A stretch of DNA of 64,000 bases, taken from Synechococcales cyanobacterium GL140_1_metabinner_5_sub (GTDB lineage: Bacteria; Cyanobacteriota; Cyanobacteriia; Cyanobacteriales; Chamaesiphonaceae). Within the stretch, counting starts at the first letter, position 1. Each line of letters begins with the position of its first letter. This document shows, piece by piece, positions 9,223 to 20,141 of the stretch. The notes under the pieces were generated by a model. It was not told where the DNA came from. It saw nothing but the letters and a program-made list of their open reading frames with translations, and did not search any database. The stretch covers positions 124,001 through 188,000 of the forward strand of contig JANYHM010000038.1 in the NCBI GenBank assembly GCA_025359065.1, read 5' to 3'. The position numbers and the translations under genes were made by a program.

Positions 9223-11748
9223 CTAGAAATCAAGAATCTCAGATTGATATTGATTAACATAGTCTTCTACCTGCTGTTGGTAGGCCAACAGATTACTTTC
9301 CGCCCACTCCCGATCGTCGCTATTTACATAAATATGGACAAATGGCTCACCCGCATCGGGCAAAATCAGCACCCAGTTATCATTATGAGAACTATAGATT
9401 TTCACCCCATCCTCAGTATCTAACTTCTCACTTTGGTGCATTTCTAACATGTGACGCATCAAGCCACCCTTGACCCCCCACGGGCATCGCACACTATGTA
9501 GCAAATGAAAAACTCGTGGCAACTGCTGACGAATTTTACTCAAAGGGCGATTTTCTCTGGCCAGCATTTCAATCAGCTTCGCCACACAAAACATCGCATC
9601 AAAACCGGCGTGCAGCTCCGGAAAAATAAAGCCCATATCGCCACTGCCACCCAAAACTACATGGGGTAACTTCTGACAAGCCTCCATTAAATCTGTAGGG
9701 TTGGACTTGGTTCGTTTAATTCCACCACCATGACGACGAACCAACTCATCCACCGCACTACTGGCCTGTACTGGCACCACTATCGTCCCCCCTGGATGAG
9801 CCTTTAGAGAAAGATGCACCATCAATGCCGTCATCATTTCATCCCGAATAATATAGCCAGATTCATCCACTAAAGTTAACTGCTCACCATGAGCCGAAAC
9901 CTGTACTCCAAAAGTAGCCATCAGGGCTTCCACCACCCGCCCAAGCTGGTTGAGCAAAGCTTCTCGCTCGGAGCTGTTGGGAGCAGTCTGACTGAGGCTG
10001 GCATTTAGCACCACCGCATCCACACCAAATTTAGATAGTAACAGGGGCAACACGGCTCCCGAAACCGCGTAAGCATAGTCAATAACTACTCGCCCAGTGC
10101 CTCGAATTGAATGCAGGTTCAGATGGCGCTGGAAAGCGCTGTTATATAGCTCAATTCCTTGAATATGGCTGATCTTGCCGATTTCCGAAATACTCGATCG
10201 ACGTAAATCTTCCTTAAAATAAGCCGACTCGATCTTTTTCTCTTGGGCTTTGGAGATATTGATGCCTCGATCGTCGAAAAACTCAATTAACAAATACCCA
10301 GGCCGATCGGGATGCAAACGAACATGCAAACCACCAGATACCGAGAGAGTTGGAATAATCAGCCGTGATACCGGAATCGCCGTAGCATCCAGATCCTGAA
10401 CATTAATTCCTACCGACATCAACCCGGCTTCCAGAGACCGAGCCACCATCCGCGAAATACTACGCTGGTCACGAGAAACCGTAACCTGCATCCCCATTTT
10501 TAGGGTGGAACCATATGCTGCCCCTAGTTTGACTGCAAACTCTGGAGTGATGTCAATATTCGCTAAACCCTGCACCCCCCGCTGGGAAAATAGATTTCGT
10601 CGCGCCACATCGCCCCAAATTAAGTTGAGGGTGACAGTCGCCAGTGGTTCAATTTCTTTATTCGGCCAGACCCGCACATTGCTGTTTATCTGAGATTCTT
10701 CTCCCACCCGTGACATCGAGCCAACTACTGCTCCTTCTAACAACTGTGCCCGCTGTCCCACTCTCACACCGCGACCAACTATACAGCCGCGCAACTGGGC
10801 TTCTTCGCCAATCACGGCACCATTCCAAACCAATGGACGCTTCAAGTTGGCATCGGCACCGATCGTCACGTTGTGACCAATCACCGTCCCAGCCGTAATA
10901 TTCACCCTGGCTCCAATCCGGCAGTTATTGCCGATTACTGCTGGGCTAGCAATAGTTGCGGTAGGGTCAATAGTGGTATCGTGACCCACCCAAATGCCCG
11001 GTTTGATTTGTTCCGAAATGGGCAATATGCTGGGCAACCGATCGAGCGCATCGTACTGCACCTGGCGATAGGTATCTAGTTGACCCACATCACACCAGTA
11101 TCCATCGGCTACATACCCATAAATAGCAGCTTTTTGGGCTAGCAGCAGCGGCAGCAAATCTTGAGCTACGTCAAACTCTTGATCTGGTGGAATATGTTGC
11201 AGCACTTCGGGTTCAAAGATATAAATGCCAGTGTTAACAGTGTCTGAAAAAACTTCGCCCGCCGTGGGTTTTTCTAAGAATTTCTGCACCTTGCCATTTT
11301 GGTCGGCAATGACTACCCCAAAATCTGCGGGGTTGGGTACCGAAGTTAGCACCATGGTTACTTGGGCTTTTTTGGCTCGATGAAAGGCGATCGCCGCACT
11401 CAAATCAAAATCAGTAATACTATCACCGCTGATGACCAAAAAAGTCCGGTCTAACAATTCCCCCACATACTTAATCGAACCAGCAGTCCCCAGAGCCTGT
11501 TCTTCTTCGATCGAGTAGTGAATCGACACATCCCAGTCTTGACCATCCCGGAAATATTGCTGGATGGCCTCTGGCTGGTAATGCAGGGTAATAATGATTT
11601 CTTCGATACCGTGCTGTTTTAGCAAGCCAATAATATGCTCGGCGATCGGGCGATTCAACACCGGCACCATAGGTTTTGGCAATTCGCAGGTGAGCGGACG
11701 CAAGCGCGTTCCTGATCCGCCTGCCATTAGTACTGCGCGTAATTCCAT
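9223..11748 (-). CDS. Mannose-1-phosphate guanylyltransferase with degenerate phosphomannomutase domain
   Basis: An 841-residue three-domain protein. Residues 1-235 are a nucleotidyltransferase with the GGSGTRLRPLT loop and LPKPM, predicted to make GDP-mannose (or a related NDP-sugar) for glycans. Residues about 250-370 are hexapeptide repeats forming a left-handed beta-helix. Residues about 380-800 align with phosphohexomutases, but the phosphoserine loop expected as TASHNP reads VRLHPDRP. The metal loop expected as DGDGDR reads SAHGEQ, while the flanking scaffold (LVDESGYIIRDEMM) is kept. The mutase part is therefore probably catalytically dead and structural or regulatory. The architecture matches a cyanobacterial family annotated as mannose-1-phosphate guanyltransferase. 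It ends 3 bp from the convergent ATPase gene. Confidence 0.9.
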   Translation of the reverse strand: MELRAVLMAGGSGTRLRPLTCELPKPMVPVLNRPIAEHIIGLLKQHGIEEIIITLHYQPEAIQQYFRDGQDWDVSIHYSIEEEQALGTAGSIKYVGELLDRTFLVISGDSITDFDLSAAIAFHRAKKAQVTMVLTSVPNPADFGVVIADQNGKVQKFLEKPTAGEVFSDTVNTGIYIFEPEVLQHIPPDQEFDVAQDLLPLLLAQKAAIYGYVADGYWCDVGQLDTYRQVQYDALDRLPSILPISEQIKPGIWVGHDTTIDPTATIASPAVIGNNCRIGARVNITAGTVIGHNVTIGADANLKRPLVWNGAVIGEEAQLRGCIVGRGVRVGQRAQLLEGAVVGSMSRVGEESQINSNVRVWPNKEIEPLATVTLNLIWGDVARRNLFSQRGVQGLANIDITPEFAVKLGAAYGSTLKMGMQVTVSRDQRSISRMVARSLEAGLMSVGINVQDLDATAIPVSRLIIPTLSVSGGLHVRLHPDRPGYLLIEFFDDRGINISKAQEKKIESAYFKEDLRRSSISEIGKISHIQGIELYNSAFQRHLNLHSIRGTGRVVIDYAYAVSGAVLPLLLSKFGVDAVVLNASLSQTAPNSSEREALLNQLGRVVEALMATFGVQVSAHGEQLTLVDESGYIIRDEMMTALMVHLSLKAHPGGTIVVPVQASSAVDELVRRHGGGIKRTKSNPTDLMEACQKLPHVVLGGSGDMGFIFPELHAGFDAMFCVAKLIEMLARENRPLSKIRQQLPRVFHLLHSVRCPWGVKGGLMRHMLEMHQSEKLDTEDGVKIYSSHNDNWVLILPDAGEPFVHIYVNSDDREWAESNLLAYQQQVEDYVNQYQSEILDF

Positions 11749-11900
11749 AAATCCTGTGTGTTAGATGCTGTCTATATGCTCGGGTTTAATTTTAGCGAAT
11801 GGGGCGTTGCTTCACAATTGTTTTTGTCTCTGCTGTATCAAAGACTTCAAAAAACAATTTATGTCTGTTGGGCAATCTCATTGAACTCTCAAATAGTTAG

Positions 11901-14210
<2,310 letters not shown>

Positions 14211-14218
14211 GTAAATTG

Positions 14219-14240
14219 ACTTGTCTTCTTGGTGACAAGT
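14219..14240. terminator. Possible hairpin between convergent icd and ruvA
   Basis: ACTTGTC (14219-14225) pairs with GACAAGT (14234-14240) in the 74 bp between the two convergent genes. No T-run follows, so its role as a terminator is uncertain. Confidence 0.3.
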
Positions 14241-14284
14241 AGCGAAGCTTTCGGGATTCGGTGATGTTTTTTGTTGAACTATTA

Positions 14285-14905
14285 CTAATTGGATAGTTTG
14301 GCGATCGCAAACCGTAACCATTTCTCCACGTCCTTGGTGGCTGATAGCGCCTCATCGCGCCCAATCATTTGCAGCGCCTGACGGATTTCAATATCATCGT
14401 AGCCCAGAGCCAACAAGGTCATTTCTACTTCCGATTGCAGCTTGGTGTCCATATTTTCATCTAGTTCGATCGAATCCAAATCTGCCACATCTTGCCACTG
14501 TTTCAGCTTGCTCTTCAGCTCCACGCTCAAGCGCTCCGCTGTTTTGGTGCCAATACCAGGAGTCTTGGACAAAATCTTGGTGCTACCTAAGACGATCGCC
14601 TGCACCAATTCTGTAATGCCCAAATGTTCAATCAGCGCAATGCCAATACTGGCACCTACGCCACTTACCGAAATTAATTGACGAAACAAGTCTCGCTCAG
14701 CAGTAGAACTAAAACCATATAGCGAAACCTGATCTTCTCGGAACTGTTGATGGATAAATAGTTGCACGGTGCTGCCCATCACCATGTTGATGCTGGAGGG
14801 GACTTGTACTTCGTAGCCAACTCCTTGCACTTCAATAATCACGATGGTTTTAGTGGGGCTAATCTTTTGGAATAGTTCGATCGAACCCTTGAGATAACTG
14901 ATCAT
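14285..14905 (-). CDS. ruvA: Holliday junction branch migration protein RuvA
   Basis: A 206-residue DNA-binding subunit that tetramerises on Holliday junctions and loads the RuvB motor. It has an N-terminal OB fold (MISYLKGSIELF to FSSTAERDLFRQLI) and tandem helix-hairpin-helix motifs at about 70-130 (VSGVGASIGIALIE and TPGIGTKTAERLSVELK). An acidic linker leads to the C-terminal three-helix domain that contacts RuvB (LLALGYDDIEIRQALQ). Length is normal. No ruvB or ruvC is adjacent, as is common in cyanobacteria; ruvX lies far away at 54.0 kb. Confidence 0.96.
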   Translation of the reverse strand: MISYLKGSIELFQKISPTKTIVIIEVQGVGYEVQVPSSINMVMGSTVQLFIHQQFREDQVSLYGFSSTAERDLFRQLISVSGVGASIGIALIEHLGITELVQAIVLGSTKILSKTPGIGTKTAERLSVELKSKLKQWQDVADLDSIELDENMDTKLQSEVEMTLLALGYDDIEIRQALQMIGRDEALSATKDVEKWLRFAIAKLSN

Positions 14906-15226
14906 CCGAATGCTCTTTGATTTTCAGTTATTGTACTACTGTCCGTAGATATAAATATTTGCAGCCTAGAATGTGCTGAGAGCTAGTGATGTGGGCACTG
15001 CCAATCCTACTCTGGCTTATTACATATTTTTTGGTACTTAGATCTCGCAGTGCAAGATGGATTTGCTCTATTCATAGCTACGACCGCGCCATTCTTTGGG
15101 CGAATTTTGGGAAGAGATCCGAATTTGATTAGTAGAAATGGTGAGCAAACACAAATTTCCCCAAAGTTGCCCAGCAGTACTGGCATCATTAGCCTACAAT
15201 AAAGCAACAAGCTTTTTGCTCAGGTT

Positions 15227-15829
15227 ATGCCTTACAGTAGTTTCACGGTCAGTCAAATTAAAGAAGACTTTGGCATCACGATCCGTGAGGATTTCTGCTT
15301 TGTGCCAAAAGACATACCGCTGGTTGCACCGAGTGTCAAGCTCTTGGCTGTGCTGGAGGATCTGCCCTGGGCGATCGCCGTGGGTACGGAAAAAGCCCGG
15401 TCTGAGGTAATCATCAATCCTGTTTTGTTAGAGGTGCGACGACAGCTAGCAAAGCAAGTAAGTGTGTTCTCTGGCGAGGAAATGAATGTGGATGCAGCCA
15501 GCGGACTCAATGGAGTTTGTGATTTTGTGATTAGCCGCTCTCCGGAACAGTTGGTGCTGGAAGCACCAATCATTGTTTTGGTAGAAGCCAAAAAAGCCGA
15601 TCTGAAGATAGGTTTACCACAGTGTATGGCAGAGATGCTGGCTGCTCAGCGGTTTAATCAAAACAAAGGAAAGGCACTTGATCGCATTTTTGGTGTTGTC
15701 ACCAGTGGTACGCAATGGCGACTAATGCAGCTAGAAGGACAGATAATCGATGTGGATTTGCAAGACTATGGGCTAGATCCCCTCGATCGACTGTTGGGGA
15801 TGTTGGTCTGGATGGCTGCGACTGCTTAG
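15227..15829 (+). CDS. Hypothetical protein with PD-(D/E)XK-like nuclease motif
   Basis: A 200-residue cytoplasmic protein of no named family. Residues about 104-128 read GVCDFVISRS then IIVLVEAKKAD, a D-x(n)-ExK pattern typical of PD-(D/E)XK restriction-like folds, followed by a helix (MAEMLAAQRFNQNKG) and a strand pair (GVVTSGTQWRLMQLEG) as in type I restriction subunit and Uma2-like nucleases. No methylase or partner gene is adjacent, so nuclease activity or a defence role is only an inference. It converges on gshA. Confidence 0.75.
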   Translation: MPYSSFTVSQIKEDFGITIREDFCFVPKDIPLVAPSVKLLAVLEDLPWAIAVGTEKARSEVIINPVLLEVRRQLAKQVSVFSGEEMNVDAASGLNGVCDFVISRSPEQLVLEAPIIVLVEAKKADLKIGLPQCMAEMLAAQRFNQNKGKALDRIFGVVTSGTQWRLMQLEGQIIDVDLQDYGLDPLDRLLGMLVWMAATA

Positions 15830-15911
15830 GTTCCGGCCACTTCCTGAAGGCGAGATGTAAGTATCGGCTTTTTCGGTGACTATGGTGCGGGGCACTACAC
15901 TAAAAACAAAT

Positions 15912-17048
15912 CTAACTTACTGGCTGACAAAGTTTCTCAGCCAAATCAACTTCCTGTGTTTCCATATCTTGGATGGCTTGCTTAATGACTGACCGACCAT
16001 CTTGGTTGACGGCATATTCCATGAGCCACTGTTGGGCAGTGTTACCTCGGTTCAGAATTTTTTGTAAGGGAGTTAAGAAGCATTTAAAACCTCTTTCCTT
16101 AGCGATCGCCCCCGCCCCCACATACAGTTCTTCAATCCAATCAGATGCAGTAATCGATCGGCCATCTTGCCAATGCTGCAAAGTTGCCCCCAAGCTATTT
16201 TTAGCCACTGCGGCCTCATTGGCATCACTAATAGCCACCAGTTCTTCTGGCGTGAACTTGCTGCTGACCAATGGGTCGAGGTCAGGATTTTCCATGAGCT
16301 GCCAAATGCGGGCTTCTAATAAAGCGGTGACGGCCAATAGAGTCACAGGATCGGTGATTAGGTCACAGATGCGCAATTCTAAACGGTTGATATCATAGGG
16401 TCGGCGATCGCCGTTTGGACGTACCGAAGACCAGAGATGACGAACGTTTTGCATCGTCCCCAACTTAAGCTGTTCTTCTGTCCAATCAATAAAGTGCTGG
16501 TGATTGGTGAATAGCGGCACATGAGCGGGAGTTTTGGGAAACATGCCCCAGCGAGTGGAATGATAACCAGTAGGTACACCGTCAAGGAAAGGCGAAGCGG
16601 CGCTGAGTGCCAAGTACAAAGGAGCCTCCAACCGTACTAGCCGACAGGCTTTGATCAGCATCTCTGGGTCGGCAATACCTACATTGATATGGACGCTGGC
16701 GGTAACTACCTTGGTGCCGTAGGTCTGTTCAATGAAGGTATGGTAAGGATGGCTGGGGTCAGAGCGCTGGAATTCGTTGTGGCCACCCAAAGATAGGGTA
16801 CTGCCAGGAATTAGGGTGTAGCCGCCGTTTTTGTTCAGGTATTCCCGCAGTTTGCGACGAGGCTGGAGCAGGGCACAGAGGAGTCGATCGTAGTCTCTAA
16901 AAGGGTCAGTGGCATACTCTACGTTGCGGCTATCTGGCTCGGTCATGTAGCCATCTAAATCGGCAGTAATTTTGTTGGCCATGCCCACAATGTCACCATC
17001 GGGAGTGCCGGTATACACTTCGATCTCAAAACCTTTTGTTAGTAACAC
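15912..17048 (-). CDS. gshA: Glutamate-cysteine ligase, cyanobacterial type
   Basis: First step of glutathione synthesis: ATP-dependent ligation of glutamate to cysteine. The protein matches the cyanobacterial GshA family: KGFEIEVYTGTPDG, EPDSRNVEYAT, IPGSTLSLGG and VVTASVHINVGI. The open frame allows a GTG at 17078, but the family begins at VLLTKGFE; the GTG at 17048 has GGAG eight bases upstream, so I place the start there (378 residues). The gene is monocistronic and divergent from uvrD. Confidence 0.9.
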   Translation of the reverse strand: MLLTKGFEIEVYTGTPDGDIVGMANKITADLDGYMTEPDSRNVEYATDPFRDYDRLLCALLQPRRKLREYLNKNGGYTLIPGSTLSLGGHNEFQRSDPSHPYHTFIEQTYGTKVVTASVHINVGIADPEMLIKACRLVRLEAPLYLALSAASPFLDGVPTGYHSTRWGMFPKTPAHVPLFTNHQHFIDWTEEQLKLGTMQNVRHLWSSVRPNGDRRPYDINRLELRICDLITDPVTLLAVTALLEARIWQLMENPDLDPLVSSKFTPEELVAISDANEAAVAKNSLGATLQHWQDGRSITASDWIEELYVGAGAIAKERGFKCFLTPLQKILNRGNTAQQWLMEYAVNQDGRSVIKQAIQDMETQEVDLAEKLCQPVS

Positions 17049-17170
17049 GGCAAAACTCCAAATACAGGACAAGGACACTGATCCCCATTCCCATCATAAA
17101 CGACTGGATGAAGTTGTGTAACTGACTTGTTGGGTGATTGCCGATAGCGCCAAAGGCGATCGAAACTTAA

Positions 17171-17269
17171 TTATGCAGCAAGAGCGTTAGGTTCTGGTAA
17201 AGATTCTCCACTGGCTTCATAAGCAAGGATCAATGATTCTAGAGCCTCCACACTATTGGTATCAAAGTC
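17171..17269 (-). pseudogene. Short coding-like remnant
   Basis: On the minus strand an in-frame stretch reads DFDTNSVEALESLILAY followed by EASGESLPEPNALAA and a stop, and looks like a protein C-terminus. A TGA stop lies directly before it and there is no start. I do not recognise the family; it may be the tail of a decayed small gene (antitoxin-like proteins often end this way). It occupies the gshA-uvrD intergenic region. Confidence 0.25.
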
Positions 17270-17315
17270 TCAGAAGTTCAACTATACTTAAGAATCCTCT
17301 GCTGCTGCCGATCCC

Positions 17316-19640
17316 ATGACTCAAAACGACTTTCTCGCTATCCTCAACGCCTCTCAGCGTCAAGCTGTCGAGCATTATTGTGGAGCCTTGCTGGTCGTGG
17401 CCGGGGCTGGATCGGGTAAAACCCGCGCTCTCACCTATCGGATTGCCAACCTAATTTTGAAGCATCGGGTTGACCCAGAACATATTTTGGCTGTGACCTT
17501 TACCAACAAAGCTGCCAAAGAAATGAAGGAGCGAGTGGAAGTTTTGTTTGCTCAGCAGTATGCCCTAGAGAAATTCCAGAAGCCACTAAGCGCTTTAGCA
17601 CCGGTAGAGCAGACCAAAATTAAGTCTCATATTTACAAGACCTATATCAAACGGATGTGGGTGGGGACTTTTCATAGTTTGTTGGGTCGAATCTTGCGCT
17701 TCGATATTGATAAATATACTGACGAAAAAGGCCGGAAGTGGCAGCGAAATTTTTCGATTTTTGATGATAGTGATTGCCAAGGGGCAATTAAGCAGATTGT
17801 CACCAAAATGATGAACCTAGATGATAAGAAATTTGAGCCGCGCGCAGTGCGCTATGCCATTAGTAACGCTAAAAATCTGAGTCTTTCTCCAGCGGAATAT
17901 GCGGCTGAAAATAAAGATTACCGAGGACGAGTGATTGCGGAGGTCTATGATGCTTACCAGGAATTTTTGAGTCAGAACAACGCGCTGGATTTTGATGATA
18001 TGTTGCTGGTGCCGGTGCGGTTATTTCAGCAGAACGCTGAACTGTTAAATTACTGGCACCAAAAATTCCGGCATATTTTGGTGGATGAATATCAAGATAC
18101 CAACCGTACTCAGTACCAGTTAATTCAGCTTTTGACTACAAATGGTATTGATAGCAAATTATTTGATGCCTGGGAAGATCGATCGACCTTTGTAGTGGGC
18201 GATGCCGATCAGTCTATTTACTCTTTCCGCATGGCAGACTTCACCATTCTGATGAATTTTCAGACGGATTTTGGGGATAGTTTACCCGATGAAAACACCA
18301 ATACCATGGTTAAGCTAGAGGAGAATTATCGATCGACCGAAAACATCTTGAGTGCGGCTAATGAGTTGATTCAAAACAACACCCAACGGATTGATAAAAT
18401 CTTGAAAGCCACTCGATCGGCGGGTGAACCGATTTTTCTGTATCAGGCTGACAATGAGTTAGCAGAGGCTGATTTTGTTTTGAATAAAGTCGAAGAGCAG
18501 ATCCGGGAGAACTCCGAGATTGCCTATGGTAGCTTTGCGGTGTTGTATCGGACTAATGCTCAGTCGAGGCCGATCGAGGATGCTTTTGTGCGGGCGGGGA
18601 TTCCCTACAAAATTGTGGGTGGGCTGCGTTTTTACGATCGGCGAGAAATTAAAGACGTAGTGGCTTATTTACGGGTGCTGAATAACCCTGAAGATACGGT
18701 GAGTATGCTGCGGGTAATTAATACGCCTCGGCGGGGAGTGGGTCAGGCGACGATCGATAACTTGCAAAATGCGGCTCAGCAAATGGGGGTGCCTCTGTGG
18801 GAAATTGTGAACGACGAGACTTCGGTAAAGACTTTGGCAGGGCGTTCTTATAAAGGTGTTTTGCAGTTTGTAGAAATTATTAATAAATGGCGAGAAGCGG
18901 CGCAAACTGAGTCTGTGAGCACTGTTTTAGCTGGAGTCTTAAATGATTCTGGCTATAGTCAGGAGTTGATTGATCAGGGTAATGATGAGGCTACTGAGCG
19001 GCTGCAAAACGTCCAGGAATTAGTCAACGCTGCGACCCAGTTTCAGGAAGAAACCGAGGAACCAAGCTTGGAGAATTTCTTGGCAAATGCGGCGCTTAGC
19101 TCTGACTTGGACAAGCTCGATGAAAGTAATGCGATTTCGATGATGACGCTGCATTCATCTAAGGGTCTGGAGTTTCCGGTGGTGTTTTTAGTTGGTTTGG
19201 AGGAAGGTTTGTTTCCAAACTATCGATCGCTCAATGACGCAGCTTCGTTAGAAGAAGAGCGTCGCCTGTGCTATGTGGGGATCACTCGCGCTCAGGAAGT
19301 TCTGTATATTTCTTATGCCTTAGAGCGGCGACTCTATGGCAACCGTGAACGGGCGATTCCCTCACAGTTTTTGGGTGAGTTGCCACCGGAGTTATTGGAG
19401 AGCAACCAAAAGCGCAAGCAGTTTAGACATATTGCTCCCAATGCGATGCCAAAGAATACGCCAGCTACTGAAAAATGGACGGTGGGCGATCGGGTGCTAC
19501 ATCCCAAATTTGGTATGGGCAACATTACTCACGTTTTTGGCTCTGAAGGCAAAGTTTCGGTGGCAGTAGCTTTTGAAGGCGGTACCGGCAAGAAGATTTT
19601 AGAGCCACGGGCTACTGGTCTTTATAAGGTTCCTACTTGA
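17316..19640 (+). CDS. pcrA: PcrA/UvrD-type superfamily 1 DNA helicase
   Basis: A 774-residue 3'-5' helicase for repair and replication. Motifs in order are LNASQRQAVEH (Q motif), GAGSGKT (Walker A, about 31-37), AVTFTNKAAKEM (Ia), WVGTFHSL, VDEYQDTN (Walker B), VGDADQSIYSFRMA (III), ENYRS (IV), MTLHSSKGLEFPVVFLVGLEEGLFP (V, in two overlapping parts) and EERRLCYVGITRA (VI). The end (WTVGDRVLHPKFGMGNI) is the Tudor-like domain of PcrA that contacts RNA polymerase. The 1A domain has an insertion around residues 80-110 (PLSALAPVEQTKIKSH). It is the last housekeeping gene before the accessory block. Confidence 0.95.
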   Translation: MTQNDFLAILNASQRQAVEHYCGALLVVAGAGSGKTRALTYRIANLILKHRVDPEHILAVTFTNKAAKEMKERVEVLFAQQYALEKFQKPLSALAPVEQTKIKSHIYKTYIKRMWVGTFHSLLGRILRFDIDKYTDEKGRKWQRNFSIFDDSDCQGAIKQIVTKMMNLDDKKFEPRAVRYAISNAKNLSLSPAEYAAENKDYRGRVIAEVYDAYQEFLSQNNALDFDDMLLVPVRLFQQNAELLNYWHQKFRHILVDEYQDTNRTQYQLIQLLTTNGIDSKLFDAWEDRSTFVVGDADQSIYSFRMADFTILMNFQTDFGDSLPDENTNTMVKLEENYRSTENILSAANELIQNNTQRIDKILKATRSAGEPIFLYQADNELAEADFVLNKVEEQIRENSEIAYGSFAVLYRTNAQSRPIEDAFVRAGIPYKIVGGLRFYDRREIKDVVAYLRVLNNPEDTVSMLRVINTPRRGVGQATIDNLQNAAQQMGVPLWEIVNDETSVKTLAGRSYKGVLQFVEIINKWREAAQTESVSTVLAGVLNDSGYSQELIDQGNDEATERLQNVQELVNAATQFQEETEEPSLENFLANAALSSDLDKLDESNAISMMTLHSSKGLEFPVVFLVGLEEGLFPNYRSLNDAASLEEERRLCYVGITRAQEVLYISYALERRLYGNRERAIPSQFLGELPPELLESNQKRKQFRHIAPNAMPKNTPATEKWTVGDRVLHPKFGMGNITHVFGSEGKVSVAVAFEGGTGKKILEPRATGLYKVPT

Positions 19641-20141
19641 TAGACTTGTTGAAAGATTTGCTTTGACTATAGTTGATTCTCTGTATAAAAAGATTTGCTC
19701 TGACTATAGAGTAACCGTGGAGAGTGTTGGCGGCTGAGATCTATTTGTAGATACAGATATGGCTGCATTTCCGGTGATGGAACTTTAGCCAGATGCTTAG
19801 TGTATCTGTAAAAGGAAGGGAGCGATGAGATTGACTATAGCAATGAGTACCACAGGAACTAAGATTAATTCGACTGTTTCCATCGGATTGAGATTTGTCA
19901 TTTTTGGAGTATTACCTCATTTGGCTTACTGAGCTTTTTCGGCAACTAAAGTCTCTGAATCACCCAAATTTCGGTTGGTGAGAGTATTGCTGACATAACT
20001 CTTAAATGTAAGATTCCCGGCAGTGGGGTTAAAATCGCCAGGTAATCAACATCATTATTAATCAAAGTGTGGCTGATCGCACATTTATTTGCTGTGACCC
20101 TGATCTTGTGCAAATGGTGCAGGTTGCGGAGCCATCACATC
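19641..20141. other. Non-coding interval of about 500 bp with degenerate sequence
   Basis: Apart from the direct repeats, the only signal is a minus-strand coding-like tail at 19926-20045. It reads LPGDFNPTAGNLTFKSYV then SNTLTNRNLGDSETLVAEKAQ before a stop, with a stop directly upstream and no start. It may be the eroded 3' end of another gene. The interval separates the conserved helicase gene from the giant surface-protein block. Confidence 0.35.
19652..19709 (+). repeat. Direct repeat of 21 bp, two copies 37 bp apart
   Basis: The copies lie at 19652-19672 and 19689-19709 and differ by one base; the core is AGATTTGCT(T/C)TGACTATAG. A third partial match, TTGACTATAG, is at 19831-19840. It lies in the non-coding stretch immediately after the helicase gene. 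No coding function is apparent. Confidence 0.7.

Noticed and set aside
15007-15210. Open frame of 67 codons on the minus strand near 15 kb
   Set aside because: The C-terminal half looks vaguely protein-like (KIRPKNGAVVAMNR), but no family, start signal or conservation can be argued. It may be an intergenic repeat translated by chance.
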